From the NCBI RefSeq assembly GCF_029227915.1, contig NC_079887.1, positions 2,666,001 to 2,730,000 of the forward strand: 64,000 nucleotides of DNA, read 5' to 3'. A program made the position numbers and the translations under genes. Numbering within the stretch: the first letter of the stretch is position 1; each line of letters starts with the position of its first letter. A model generated the notes under the pieces. That model was not told the origin of the DNA. It was given only the letters and a program-made list of their open reading frames with translations, and searched no databases. Source of the stretch: Hydractinia symbiolongicarpus (taxonomy: Eukaryota > Cnidaria > Hydrozoa > Anthoathecata > Hydractiniidae). This document shows, piece after piece, positions 35,760 through 49,440 of this stretch.

Positions 35760-37950
35760 TGTATACTTTTGACTATGTGGGCCGAGTCCGGGGTTTACGG
35801 GAAATGGCGGGTTTTCGTTTGCCGGCGATTAAACTTCTTTTATTTAGCGTCTCATCAAAAATGAAAACGTTTTTGAAAACTACAAGTCTCAAGCGTTTTA
35901 GTGGTGAAAAGATAATTTAAAAAATCGTTTTGGAAATGAGTTTACTCACAGGGTACTTTCTTTGTAGACATTCGACTATACGGGCCAAGCCCGGGATTTA
36001 CGGGAAATCGCAGGTTTTCGTTTGCCAGCGATTAAACCACTTTCATTAAGCGTCTCATCAAAAATGAAAACATTTCTGAAAACTACAAGTCTCATGCGTT
36101 TTTGTGGTGAAAAAATAATTTAAATAATCGTTCGGGAAATGAGTTTACTCACTGGGTACTTTCCTTGTATACTTTTGACTATACGGGCCGAGTCCGGGAT
36201 TTACGGGAAATCGCGGGTTTTCGTTTGCCGGCGATTAAACTTCTTTTATTCAGCGTCTCATCAAAAATGAAAACATTTTTAAAAACTACAAGTCTCATGG
36301 GCTTTAGTGGTGAAATAATAATTTAAAAAATCGTTTGGGAAATGAGTTTACTCCCTGGGTACTTTCTTTGTATACTTTTGACTATACGGGCCGAGTCCGG
36401 GATTTACGGGAAATCGCAGGTTTTCGTTTGCAGGCGATTAAACTTCTTTTATTCAGAGTCTCATCAAAAATGAAACCATTTTTAAAAACTACAAGTCTCA
36501 TGGGCTTTAGTGGTAAGATATAAATTTAAAAAATCGTTTGGGAAATGAGTTTACTCCCTGGGTACTTTCTTTGTATACTTTTGACTATACGGGCCGAGTC
36601 CGGGATTTACGGGAAATAGCAGGTTTTCGTTTGCCGGCGATTAAACTTCTTTTATTCAGCGTCTCATCAAAAATGAAAACATTTTTGAAAACTACAAGTC
36701 TCATGCGTTTTAGTGGCGAATAAATGAATTAAAAAATCGTTCGGGAAATGAGTTTACTCCCTCGGTACTATCTTTGTATACTTTTGACTATACGGTCCAA
36801 GCCCGGGGAAATCGCGGGTTTTCGTTTGCCGGCGATTAAGCCTCTTTCATTAAGCGTCTCATCAGAAATGAAAACATTTTTGAAAACTACAAGTCTTATG
36901 CGTTTTAGTGGTGAAAAAATAATTTAAAAAATCGTTCGGGAAATGAGTTTACTTCCTGGGTACTTTCTTTGTATACTTTTGACTATGTGGGCCGAGTCCG
37001 GGGTTTACGGGAAATGGCGGGTTTTCGTTTGCCGGCGATTAAACTTCTTTTATTTAGCGTCTCATCAAAAATGAAAACGTTTTTGAAAACTACAAGTCTC
37101 AAGCGTTTTAGTGGTGAAAAGATAATTTAAAAAATCGTTTTGGAAATGAGTTTACTCACAGGGTACTTTCTTTGTAGACATTCGACTATACGGGCCAAGC
37201 CCGGGATTTACGGGAAATCGCAGGTTTTCGTTTGCCGGCGATTATACCACTTTCATTAAGCGTCTCATCAAAAATGAAAACATTTCTGAAAACTACAAGT
37301 CTCATGCGTTTTTGTGGTGAAAAAATAATTTAAATAATCGTTCGGGAAATGAGTTTACTCACTGGGTACTTTCCTTGTATACTTTTGACTATACGGGCCG
37401 AGTCCGGGATTTACGGGAAATCGCGGGTTTTCGTTTGCCGGCGATTAAACTTCTTTTATTCAGCGTCTCATCAAAAATGAAAACATTTTTAAAAACTACA
37501 AGTCTCATGGGCTTTAGTGGTGAAATAATAATTTAAAAAATCGTTTGGGAAATGAGTTTACTCCCTGGGTACTTTCTTTGTATACTTTTGACTATACGGG
37601 CCGAGTCCGGGATTTACGGGAAATCGCAGGTTTTCGTTTGCAGGCGATTAAACTTCTTTTATTCAGAGTCTCATCAAAAATGAAACCATTTTTAAAAACT
37701 ACAAGTCTCATGGGCTTTAGTGGTAAGATATAAATTTAAAAAATCGTTTGGGAAATGAGTTTACTCCCTGGGTACTTTCTTTGTATACTTTTGACTATAC
37801 GAGCCGAGTCCGGGATTTACGGGAAATCGCAGGTTTTCGTTTGCCGGCGATTAAACTTCTTTTATTCAGCGTCTCATCAAAAATGAAAACATTTTTGAAA
37901 ACTACAAGTCTCATGCGTTTTAGTGGTGAAAAAATAATTTAAAAAATCGT
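35760..37950 (+). repeat. 1,210-bp (6-monomer) tandem higher-order repeat
   Basis: GACTATGTGGGCC occurs near 35771 and 36981. The monomers at 36335 and 36538 recur at 37545 and 37748, all 1210 bp apart. Shared private variants are TTTGTAGACATTCG, GCGTTTTTGTGG, TTTGCAGGCG, GGTAAGATATAAATTT and a TAAGCCTCTTTC variant. The two copies differ by a few bases, such as TTTGCCAGCGATTAAACC against TTTGCCGGCGATTATACC. Confidence 0.87.
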
Positions 37951-40900
37951 TCGAGAAATGAGTTTACTCCCTGGGTACTTTTTTGTATACTTTTGACTAT
38001 ACGGGCCGAGTCCGGGATTTACGGGAAATCGCAGGTTTTCGTTTGCCGGCGATTAAACTTCTTTTATTCAGCGTCTCATCAAAAATGAAAACATTTTTGA
38101 AAACTACAAGTCTCATGCGTTTTAGTGGCGAATAAATGAATTAAAAAATCGTTCGGGAAATGAGTTTACTCCCTCGGTACTATCTTTGTATACTTTTGAC
38201 TATACGGTCCAAGCCCGGGGAAATCGCGGGTTTTCGTTTGCCGGCGATTAAGCCTCTTTCATTAAGCGTCTCATCAGAAATGAAAACATTTTTGAAAACT
38301 ACAAGTCTTATGCGTTTTAGTGGTGAAAAAATAATTTAAAAAATCGTTCTGGAAATGAGTTTATTCACAGGGTACTTTCTTTGTATACATTCGACTATAC
38401 GGGCCAAGCCCGGGGAAATCGCGGGTTTTCGTTTGCCGGCGATTAAACCTCTTTCATTAAGCGTCTCATCAAAAATGAAGACATTTTTGAAAACTACAAG
38501 TCTCATGCGTTTTAGTGGTGAAAAAAAAAATTAAAAAATCGTTCGGGAAATGAGTTTATTTCCTGGGTACTTTCTTTGTATACATTCGACTATACGGGCC
38601 AAGCCCGGGATTTACGGGAAATCGCGGGATTTCGTTTGCCGGCGATTAAACCTCTTTTATTAAGTGTCTCATCAAAAATGAAAACATTTTTAAAAACAAC
38701 AAGTCTCATGGGCTTTAGTGGTGAAATAATAATTTAAAAAATCGTTCGGGAAATGAGTTTACACCCCGGGTACTTTCTTTGTATACTTTTGACTATACGG
38801 GCCGAGTCCGGGATTTACGGGAAATCGCAGGTTTTTGTTTGCCGGCGATTAAACTTCTTTTATTCAGCGTCTCATCAAAAATGAAAACATTTTTTAAAAA
38901 CTGCAAGTCTCATGCGTTTTAGTGGTGAAAAAGAAATTTAAAAAATCGTTCGGGAAATGAGTTTACTTCCTGGGTACTTTCTTTGTATACATTCGACTAT
39001 ACGGGCCAAGCCCGGGATTTACGGGAAATCGCGGGATTTCGTTTGCCGGCGATTTAACCTCTTTTAATAATCGTCTCATCAAAAATGAAAACATTTTTAA
39101 AAACTACAAGTCTCATGGGCTTTAGTGGTAAAATAATAATTTAAAAAATCGTTCGGGAAATGAGTTTACACCCCGGGTACTTTCTTTGTATACTTTTGAC
39201 TATACGGCCGAGCCCGGGATTTACGGGAAATGGCGGGTTTTCGTTTGCCGGCGATTAAACTTCTTTTTATTCAGCGTCTCATCAGGAATGAAAACATTTT
39301 TGAAAACTACAAGTCTTATGCGTTTTAGTGGTGAAAAAATAATTTAAAAAATCGTTCTGGAAATGAGTTTATTCACAGGGTACTTTCTTTGTATACATTC
39401 GACTATACGGGCCAAGCCCGGGGAAATCGCGGGTTTTCGTTTGCCGGCGATTAAACCTCTTTCATTAAGCGTCTCATCAAAAATGAAAACATTTTTGAAA
39501 ACTACAAGTCTCATGCGTTTTAGTGGTGAAAAAAAAATTTAAAAAATCGTTCGGGAAATGAGTTTACTTCCTGGGTACTTTCTTTGTACACATTCGACTA
39601 TACGGGCCAAGCCCGGGATTTACGGGAAATCGCGGGATTTCGTTTGCCGGCGATTAAACCTCTTTTATTAAACGTCTCATCAAAAATGAAAACATTTTTA
39701 AAAACAACAAGTCTCATGGGCTTTAGTGGTGAAATAATAATTTAAAAAATCGTTCGGGAAATGAGTTTACACCCCGGGTACTTTCTTTGTATACTTTTGA
39801 CTATACGGGCCGAGTCCGGGATTTACGGGAAATGGCGGGTTTTCGTTTGCCGGCGATTAAACTTATTTTTATTCAGCGTCCCATCAGAAATGAAAATATT
39901 TTTGAAAACTACAAGTCTTATGCGTTTTAGTGGTGAAAAAATAATTTAAAAAATCGTTCTGGAAATGAGTTTATTCACAGGGTACTTTCTTTGTATACAT
40001 TCGACTATACGGGCCAAGCCCGGGGAAATTGCAGGTTTTCGTTTGCCGGCGATTAAACTTCTTTTATTCAGCGTCTCATCAAAAATGAAAACATTTTTGA
40101 AAACTACAAGTCTCATGCGTTTTAGTGGCGAAAAAATGAATTAAAAAATCGTTCGGGAAATGAGTTTACTCCCTCGGTACTATCTTTGTATACTTTTGAC
40201 TATACGGGCCAAGCCCGGGGAAATCGCGGGTTTTCGTTTGCCGGCGATTAAACCTCTTTCATTAAACGTCTCATCAGAAATGAAAACATTTTTGAAAACT
40301 ACAAGTCTTATGCGTTTTAGTGGTGAAAAAATAATTTAAAAAATCGTTCTGGAAATGAGTTTATTCACAGGGTACTTTCTTTGTATACATTCGACTATAC
40401 GGGCCAAGCCCGGGGAAGTTGCGGGTTTTCGTTTGCCGGCGATTAAACCTCTTTCATTAAGCGTCTCATCAAAAATGAAAACATTTTTGAAAACTACAAG
40501 TCTCATGCGTTTTAGTGGTGAAAAAAAAAATTAAAAAATCGTTCGGGAAATGAGTTTACTTCCTGGGTACTTTCTTCGTATACATTCGACTATACGGGCC
40601 AAGCCCGGGATTTACGGGAAATCGCGGGCTTTCGTTTGCCGGAGATTAAACCTCTTTTATTAAGCGTCTCATCAAAAATGAAAACATTTTTAAAAACAAC
40701 AAGTCTCATGGGCTTTAGTGGTGAAATAATAATTTAAAAAATCGTTCGGGAAATGAGTTTACACCCCGGGTACTTTCTTTGTATACTTTTGACTATACGG
40801 GCCGAGTCCGGGATTTACGGGAAATCGCAGGTTTTCGTTTGCCGGCGATTAAACTTCTTTTATTCAGCGTCTCATCAAAAATGAAAACATTTTTGAAAAC

Positions 40901-41879
40901 TACAAGTCTCATGCGTTTTAGTGGTGAAAAAGAAATTTAAAAAATCGTTCGGGAAATGAGTTAACTTCCAGGGTACTTTCTTTGTATACATTCGACTATA
41001 CGGGCCAAGCCCGGGATTTACGGGAAATCGCGGGATTTCGTTTGCCGGCGATTAAACCTCTTTTAATAAGCGTCTCATCAAAAATGAAAACATTTTTAAA
41101 AACTACAAGTCTCATGGGCTTTAGTGGTGAAATAATAATTTAAAAAATCGTTCGGGAAATGAGTTTACACCCCGGGTACTTTCTTTGTATACTTTTGACT
41201 ATACGGGCCGAGCCCGGGATTTACGAGAAATGGCGGGTTTTCGTTTGCCGGCGATTAAACTTCTTTTTATTCAGCGTCTCATCAGAAATGAAAACATTTT
41301 TGAAAACTACAAGTCTTATGCGTTTTAGTGGTGAAAAAATAATTTAAAAAATCGTTCTGGAAATGAGTTTGTTCACAGGGTACTTTCTTTGTATACATTC
41401 GACTATACGGGCCAAGCCCGGGGAAATCGCGGGTTTTCGTTTGCCGGCGATTAAACCTCTTTCATTAAGCGTCTCATCAAAAATGAAATCATTTTTGAAA
41501 ACTACAAGTCTCATGCATTTTAGTGGTGAAAAAAAAATTTAAAAAATCGTTCGGGAAATGAGTTTACTTCCTGGGTACTTTCTTTGTATACATTCGACTA
41601 TACAGGCTAAGCCCGGGATTTACGGGAAATCGCGGGATTTCGTTTGCCGGCGATTAAACCTCTTTTATTAAGCGTCTCATCAAAAATGAAAACATTTTTA
41701 AAAACAACAAGTCTCATGGGCTTTAGTGGTGAAATAATAATTTAAAAAATCGTTTGGGAAATGAGTTTACACCCCGGGTACTTTCTTTGTATACTTTTGA
41801 CTATACGGGCCGAGTCCGGGATTTACGGGAAATCGCAGGTTTTCGTTTGCCGGCGATTAAACTTCTTTTATTCAGCGTC

Positions 41880-42970
41880 TCATCAAAAATGAAAACATTT
41901 TTGAAAACTACAAGTCTCATGCGTTTTAGTGGTGAAAAAGAAATTTAAAATATCGTTCGGGAAATGAGTTTACTTCCTGGGTACTTTCTTTGTATAAATT
42001 CGACTATACGGGCCAAGGTCGGGATTTACGGGAAATCGCGGGATTTCGTTTGCCGGCGATTAAACCTCTTTTATTAAGCGTCTCATCAAAAATGAAAACA
42101 TTTTTAAAAACTACAAGTCTCATGGGTTTAGTGGTGAAATAATAATTTTAAAAATCGTTCGGGAAATGAGTTTACACCCCGGGTACTTTCTTTGTATACT
42201 TTTGACTATACGGGGCGAGTCCGGGATTTACGGGAAATCGCAGGTTTTCGTTTGCCGGCGATTAAACTTCTTTCATTCAGCGTCTCATCAAAAATGAAAA
42301 CATTTTTGAAACTACAAGTCTCATGCGTTTTAGTGGTGAAAAAATAATTTAAAAAATCGTTCGGGAAATGAGTTTACTCCCTGGGTACTTTCTTTGTATA
42401 CTTTTGACTATACGGGCCGAGTCCGGGATTTACGGGAAATCGCAGGTTTTCGTTTGCCGGCGATTAAACTTCTTTTATTCAGCGTCTCATCAAAAATGAA
42501 AACATTTTTGAAAACTACAAGTCTCATGCGTTTTAGTGGTGAAAAAGAAATTTAAAATATCGTTCGGGAAATGAGTTTACTGCCTGGGTACTTTCTTTGT
42601 ATAAATTCGACTATACGGGCCAAGGTCGGGATTTACGGGAAATCGCGGGATTTCGTTTGCCGGCGATTAAACCTCTTTTATTAAGCGTCTCATCAAAAAT
42701 GAAAACATTTTTAAAAACTACAAGTCTCATGGGTTTAGTGGTGAAATAATAATTTAAAAAATCGTTCGGGAAATGAGTTTACACCCCGGGTACTTTCTTT
42801 GTATACTTTTGACTATACGGGGCGAGTCCGGGATTTACGGGAAATCGCAGGTTTTCGTTTGCCGGCGATTAAACTTCTTTCATTCAGCGTCTCATCAAAA
42901 ATGAAAACATTTTTGAAACTACAAGTCTCATGCGTTTTAGTGGTGAAAAAATAATTTAAAAAATCGTTCG
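41880..42970 (+). repeat. 607-bp (3-monomer) tandem repeat
   Basis: CCAAGGTCGGG is at about 42014 and 42621. The one-base-short CATTTTTGAAACTAC is at 42301 and 42908. TATAAATTCGAC also occurs in both units. All are 607 bp apart and nearly identical, indicating a recent three-monomer duplication. Confidence 0.82.
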
Positions 42971-44985
42971 GGAAATGAGTTTACTCCCTGGGTACTTTCT
43001 TTGTATACTTTTGACTATACGGGCGGAGTACGGGATTTACGGGAAGTCGCGGGTTTTCGTTTGCCAGCGATTAAACTTCTTTTATTCAGCGTCTCATCAA
43101 AAATGAAAATATTTTTAAATACTACAAGTCTCATGGGCTTTAGTGGTGAAATAATAATTTAAAAAATCGTTCGGAAAATGAGTTTACACCCTGGGTACTT
43201 TCTTTGTATACTTTTGACTATGCGGGCCGAGTCCGGGGTTTATGGGAAATGGCGGGTTTTCGTTTGCCGGCGATTAAACTTCTTTTATTTAGCGTCTCAT
43301 CAAAAATGAAAACATTTTTAAAAACTACAAGTCTCATGGGCTTTAGTGGTGAAATAATAATTTAAAAAATCGTTCGGGAAATGAGTTTACACCCCGGGTA
43401 CTTTCTTTGTATACTTTTGACTATACGGGCCGAGTCCGGGATTTACGGGAAGTCGCGGGTTTTCGTTTGCCAGCGATTAAACATCTTTTATTCAGCGTCT
43501 CATCAAAAATAAAAATAATTTTAAATACTACAAGTCTCATGCGTTTTAGTGGTGAAAAAAAAATTTAAAAAATCGTTCGGGAAATGAGTTTACTTCCTGG
43601 GTACTTTCTTTGTATACATTCGACTATACGGGCCAAGCCCGTGATTTACGGAAATCGCGGGATTTCGTTTGCCGGCGATTAAACCTCTTTTATTAAGCGT
43701 CTCATCAAAAATGAGAACATTTTTAAAAACTACAAGTCTCATGGGCTTTAGTGGTGAAATAATAATTTAAAAAATCGTTCGGGAAATGAGTTTACACCCC
43801 GGGTACTTTCTTTGTATACTTTTGACTATACGGGCCGAGTCCGGGATTTACGGGAAATCGCAGGTTTTCGTTTGCCGGCGATTAAACTTCCTTTATTCAG
43901 CGTCTCATCAAAAATGAAAACATTTTTGAAAACTACAAGTCTCATGCGTTTTAGTGGTGAAAAAGAAATTTAAAAAATCGTTCGGGAAATGAGTTTACTC
44001 CCTGGGTACTTTCTTTGTATACTTTTGACTATACGGGCGGAGTACGGGATTTACGGGAAGTCGCGGGTTTTCGTTTGCCAGCGATTAAACTTCTTTTATT
44101 CAGCGTCTCATCAAAAATGAAAATATTTTTAAATACTACAAGTCTCATGGGCTTTAGTGGTGAAATAATAATTTAAAAAATCGTTCGGAAAATGAGTTTA
44201 CACCCTGGGTACTTTCTTTGTATACTTTTGACTATGCGGGCCGAGTCCGGGGTTTATGGGAAATGGCGGGTTTTCGTTTGCCGGCGATTAAACTTCTTTT
44301 ATTTAGCGTCTCATCAAAAATGAAAACATTTTTAAAAACTACAAGTCTCATGGGCTTTAGTGGTGAAATAATAATTTAAAAAATCGTTCGGGAAATGAGT
44401 TTACACCCCGGGTACTTTCTTTGTATACTTTTGACTATACGGGCCGAGTCCGGGATTTACGGGAAGTCGCGGGTTTTCGTTTGCCAGCGATTAAACATCT
44501 TTTATTCAGCGTCTCATCAAAAATAAAAATAATTTTAAATACTACAAGTCTCATGCGTTTTAGTGGTGAAAAAAAAATTTAAAAAATCGTTCGGGAAATG
44601 AGTTTACTTCCTGGGTACTTTCTTTGTATACATTCGACTATACGGGCCAAGCCCGTGATTTACGGAAATCGCGGGATTTCGTTTGCCGGCGATTAAACCT
44701 CTTTTATTAAGCGTCTCATCAAAAATGAGAACATTTTTAAAAACTACAAGTCTCATGGGCTTTAGTGGTGAAATAATAATTTAAAAAATCGTTCGGGAAA
44801 TGAGTTTACACCCCGGGTACTTTCTTTGTATACTTTTGACTATACGGGCCGAGTCCGGGATTTACGGGAAATCGCAGGTTTTCGTTTGCCGGCGATTAAA
44901 CTTCCTTTATTCAGCGTCTCATCAAAAATGAAAACATTTTTGAAAACTACAAGTCTCATGCGTTTTAGTGGTGAAAAAGAAATTT
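42960..44985 (+). repeat. 1,014-bp (5-monomer) tandem higher-order repeat, two copies
   Basis: The private variant GGGCGGAGTACGGG is at 43021 and 44035. GGGTTTATGGGAAATGG, the non-dyad ATAAAAATAATTTTAAAT and ATGAGAACATTTTT recur at the same 1014-1015-bp distance. The copies appear nearly identical, so the duplication is probably young. Confidence 0.87.
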
Positions 44986-47019
44986 AAAAAATCGTTCGGG
45001 AAATGAGTTTACTTCCTGGGTACTTTCTTTGTATACATTCGACTATACGGGCCAAGCTCGGGATTTACGGGAAATCGCGGGATTTCGTTTGCCCGCGATT
45101 AAACCTCTTTTATTAAGCGTCTCATCAAAAATGAAAACAATTTTAAAAACTACAAGTCTCATGGGTTTAGTGGTGAAATAATAATTTAAAAAATCCTTCG
45201 GGAAATGAGTTTACACCCCGGGTACTTTCTCTGTATACTTTTGACTATACGGGCCGAGTCCGGGATTTACGGGAAATCGCAGGTTTTCGTTTGCCGGCGA
45301 TTAAACTTCTTTTATCCAGCGTCTCATCAAAAATGGAAACATTTTTGAAAACTACAAGTCTCATGCGTTTTAGTGGTGAAAAAATAATTTAAAAAGTCGT
45401 TCGGGAGATGACTTTACTCCCTGGGTACTTTCTTTGTATACTTTTGACTATACGGGCCGAGTCCGGGATTTACGGGAAGTCGCGGGTTTTCGTTTGCCAG
45501 CGATTAAACTTCTTTTATTCAGCGTCTCATCAAAAATGAAAATATTTTTAAATACTACAAGTCTCATGGGCTTTAGTGGTGAAATAATAATTTAAAAAAT
45601 CGTTCGGAAAATGAGTTTACACCCTGGGTACTTTCTTTGTATACTTTTGACTATGTGGGCCGAGTCCGGGGTTTACGGGAAATGGCGGGTTTTCGTTTGC
45701 CGGCGATTAAACTTCTTTTATTTAGCGTCTCATCAAAAATGAAAACGTTTTTGAAAACTACAAGTCTCAAGCGTTTTAGTGGTGAAAAGATAATTTAAAA
45801 AATCGTTTTGGAAATGAGTTTACTCACAGGGTACTTTCTTTGTAGACATTCGACTATACGGGCCAAGCCCGGGATTTACGGGAAATCGCAGGTTTTCGTT
45901 TGCCGGCGATTAAACCACTTTCATTAAGCGTCTCATCAAAAATGAAAACATTTCTGAAAACTACAAGTCTCATGCGTTTTTGTGGTGAAAAAATAATTTA
46001 AATAATCGTTCGGGAAATGATTTTACTCACTGGGTACTTTCCTTGTATACTTTTGACTATACGGGCCGAGTCCGGGATTTACGGGAAATCGCGGGTTTTC
46101 GTTTGCCGGCGATTAAACTTCTTTTATTCAGCGTCTCATCAAAAATGAAAACATTTTTGAAAACTACAAGTCTCATGGGCTTTAGTGGTGAAATAATAAT
46201 TTAAAAAATCGTTTGGGAAATGAGTTTACTCCCTGGGTACTTTCTTTGTATACTTTTGACTATACGGGCCGAGTCCGGGATTTACGGGAAATCGCAGGTT
46301 TTCGTTTGCAGGCGATTAAACTTCTTTTATTCAGAGTCTCATCAAAAATGAAACCATTTTTAAAAACTACAAGTCTCATGGGCTTTAGTGGTAAGATATA
46401 AATTTAAAAAATCGTTTGGGAAATGAGTTTACTCCCTGGGTACTTTCTTTGTATACTTTTGACTATACGAGCCGAGTCCGGGATTTACGGGAAATCGCAG
46501 GTTTTCGTTTCCCGGCGATTAAACTTCTTTTATTCAGCGTCTCATCAAAAATGAAAACATTTTTGAAAACTACAAGTCTCATGCGTTTTAGTGGTGAAAA
46601 AATAATTTAAAAAATCGTTCGAGAAATGAGTTTACTCCCTGGGTACTTTCTTTGTATACTTTTGACTATACGGGCCGAGTCCGGGATTTACGGGAAATCG
46701 CAGGTTTTCGTTTGCCGGCGATTAAACTTCTTTTATTCAGCGTCTCATCAAAAATGAAAACATTTTTGAAAACTAAAAGTCTCATGCGTTTTAGTGGCGA
46801 AAAAATGAATTAAAAAATCGTTCGGGAAATGAGTTTACTCCCTCGGTACTATCTTTGTATACTTTTGACTATACGGGCCAAGCCCGGGGAAATCGCGGGT
46901 TTTCGTTTGCCGGCGATTAAACCTCTTTCATTAAGCGTCTCATCAGAAATGAAAACATTTTTGAAAACTACAAGTCTTATGCGTTTTAGTGGTGAAAAAA
47001 TAATTTAAAAAATCGTTCT

Positions 47020-49440
47020 GGAAATGAGTTTATTCACAGGGTACTTTCTTTGTATACATTCGACTATACGGGCCAAGCCCGGGGAAATCGCGGGTTTTCG
47101 TTTGCCGGCGATTAAACCTCTTTCATTAAGCGTCTCATCAAAAATGAAAACATTTTTGAAAACTACAAGTCTCATGCGTTTTAGTGGTGAAAAAAAAAAT
47201 TAAAAAATCGTTCGGGAAATGAGTTTATTTCCTGGGTACTTTCTTTGTATACATTCGATTATACGGGCCAAGCACGGGATTTACGGGAAATCGCGGGATT
47301 TCGTTTGCCGGCGATTAAACCTCTTTTATTAAGTGTCTCATCAAAAATGAAAACATTTTTAAAAACAACAAGTCTCATGGGCTTTAGTGGTGAAATAATA
47401 ATTTAAAAAATCGTTCGGGAAATGAGTTTACACCCCGGGTACTTTCTTTGTATACTTTTGACTATACGGGCCGAGTCCATGATTTACGGGAAATCGCAGG
47501 TTTTCGTTTACCGGCGATTAAACTTCTTTTATTCAGCGTCTCATCAAAAATGAAAACATTTTTGAAAACTACAAGTCTCATGCGTTTTAGTGGTGAAAAA
47601 GAAATTTAAAAAATCGTTCGGGAAATGAGTTTACTTCCTGGGTACTTTCTTTGTATACATTCGACTATACGGGCCAAGCCCGGGATTTACGGGAAATCGC
47701 GGGATTTCGTTTGCCGGCGATTACACCTCTTTTATTAAGCGTCTCATCAAAAATGAAAACATTTTTAAAAACAACAAGTCTCATGGGCTTTAGTGGTGAA
47801 ATAATAATTTAAAAAATCGTTCGGGAAATGAGTTTACACCCCGGGTACTTTCTTTGTATACTTTTGACTATACGGGCCGAGTCCGGGATTTACGGGAAAT
47901 CGCAGGTTTTCGTTTGCCGGCGATTAAACTTCTTTTATTCAGCGTCTCATCAAAAATGAAAACATTTTTGAAAACTACAAGTCTCATGCGTTTTAGTGGT
48001 GAAAAAGAAATTTAAAAAATCGTTCGGGAAATGAGTTTACTTCCTGGGTACTTTCTTTGTATACATTCGACTATACGGGCCAAGCCCGGGATTTGCGGGA
48101 AATCGCGGGATTTCGTTTGCCGGCGATTAAACCTCTTTTAATAAGCGTCTCATCAAAAATGAAAACATTTTTAAAAACTACAAGTCTCATGGGCTTTAGT
48201 GGTGAAATAATAATTTAAAAAATCGTTCGGGAAATGAGTTTATTCACAGGGTACTTTCTTTGTATACATTCGACTATACGGGCCAAGCCCGGGGAAATCG
48301 CGGGTTTTCGTTTGCCGGCGATTAAACCTCTTTCATCAAGCGTCTCATCAAAAATGAAAACATTTTTGAAAACTACAAGTCTCATGCGTTTTAGTGGTGA
48401 AAAAAAAAATTAAAAAATCGTTCGGGAAATGAGTTTATTTCCTGGGTACTTTCTTTGTATACATTCGATTATACGGGCCAAGCACGGGATTTACGGGAAA
48501 TCGCGGGATTTCGTTTGCCGGCGATTAAACCTCTTTTATTAAGTGTCTCATCAAAAATGAAAACATTTTTAAAAACAACAAGTCTCATGGGCTTTAGTGG
48601 TGAAATAATAATTTAAAAAATCGTTCGGGAAATGAGTTTACACCCCGGGTACTTTCTTTGTATACTTTTGACTATACGGGCCGAGTCCATGATTTACGGG
48701 AAATCGCAGGTTTTCGTTTACCGGCGATTAAACTTCTTTTATTCAGCGTCTCATCAAAAATGAAAACATTTTTGAAAACTACAAGTCTCATGCGTTTTAG
48801 TGGTGAAAAAGAAATTTAAAAAATCGTTCGGGAAATGAGTTTACTTCCTGGGTACTTTCTTTGTATACATTCGACTATACGGGCCAAGCCCGGGATTTAC
48901 GGGAAATCGCGGGATTTCGTTTGCCGGCGATCAAACCTCTTTTATTAAGCGTCTCATCAAAAATGAAAACATTTTTAAAAACAACAAGTCTCATGGGCTT
49001 TAGTGGTGAAATAATAATTTAAAAAATCGTTCGGGAAATGAGTTTACACCCCGGGTACTTTCTTTGTATACTTTTGACTATACGGGCCGAGTCCGGGATT
49101 TACGGGAAATCGCAGGTTTTCGTTTGCCGGCGATTAAACTTCTTTTATTCAGCGTCTCATCAAAAATGAAAACATTTTTGAAAACTACAAGTCTCATGCG
49201 TTTTAGTGGTGAAAAAGAAATTTAAAAAATCGTTCGGGAAATGAGTTTACTTCCTGGGTACTTTCTTTGTATACATTCGACTATACGGGCCAAGCCCGGG
49301 ATTTGCGGGAAATCGCGGGATTTCGTTTGCCGGCGATTAAACCTCTTTTAATAAGCGTCTCATCAAAAATGAAAACATTTTTAAAAACTACAAGTCTCAT
49401 GGGCTTTAGTGGTGAAATAATAATTTAAAAAATCGTTCGG
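47020..49440 (+). repeat. 1,210-bp (6-monomer) tandem higher-order repeat, two copies
   Basis: CATTCGATTATACGGGCCAAGCACGGG appears near 47254 and 48464. GGGATTTGCGGG appears near 48089 and 49299. GTTTACCGGCG and AAGTGTCTC variants recur at the same 1210-bp step. A diverged third relative lies at about 51.1-52.3 kb, where the GATT/GCACGGG changes are absent. Confidence 0.85.

Larger units (their letters stand above)
34440..46800 (+). repeat. Dispersed duplication: 34.4-36.7 kb repeated at 44.1-46.6 kb
   Basis: The GTGGGCC variant near 35777 recurs near 45655, and the monomer at 36335 recurs at 46213; both offsets are 9878 bp. The TATGCGGGCC/GGGGTTTATGGG monomer near 34556 recurs near 44232 (offset about 9676). 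ATAAAAATAT/ATAAAAATAA and ATGAGAACATTTTT monomers follow in the same order in both places. The 202-bp change in offset means one copy has gained or lost a single monomer. Part of the right copy is further doubled by the 1014-bp repeat. Confidence 0.75.
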
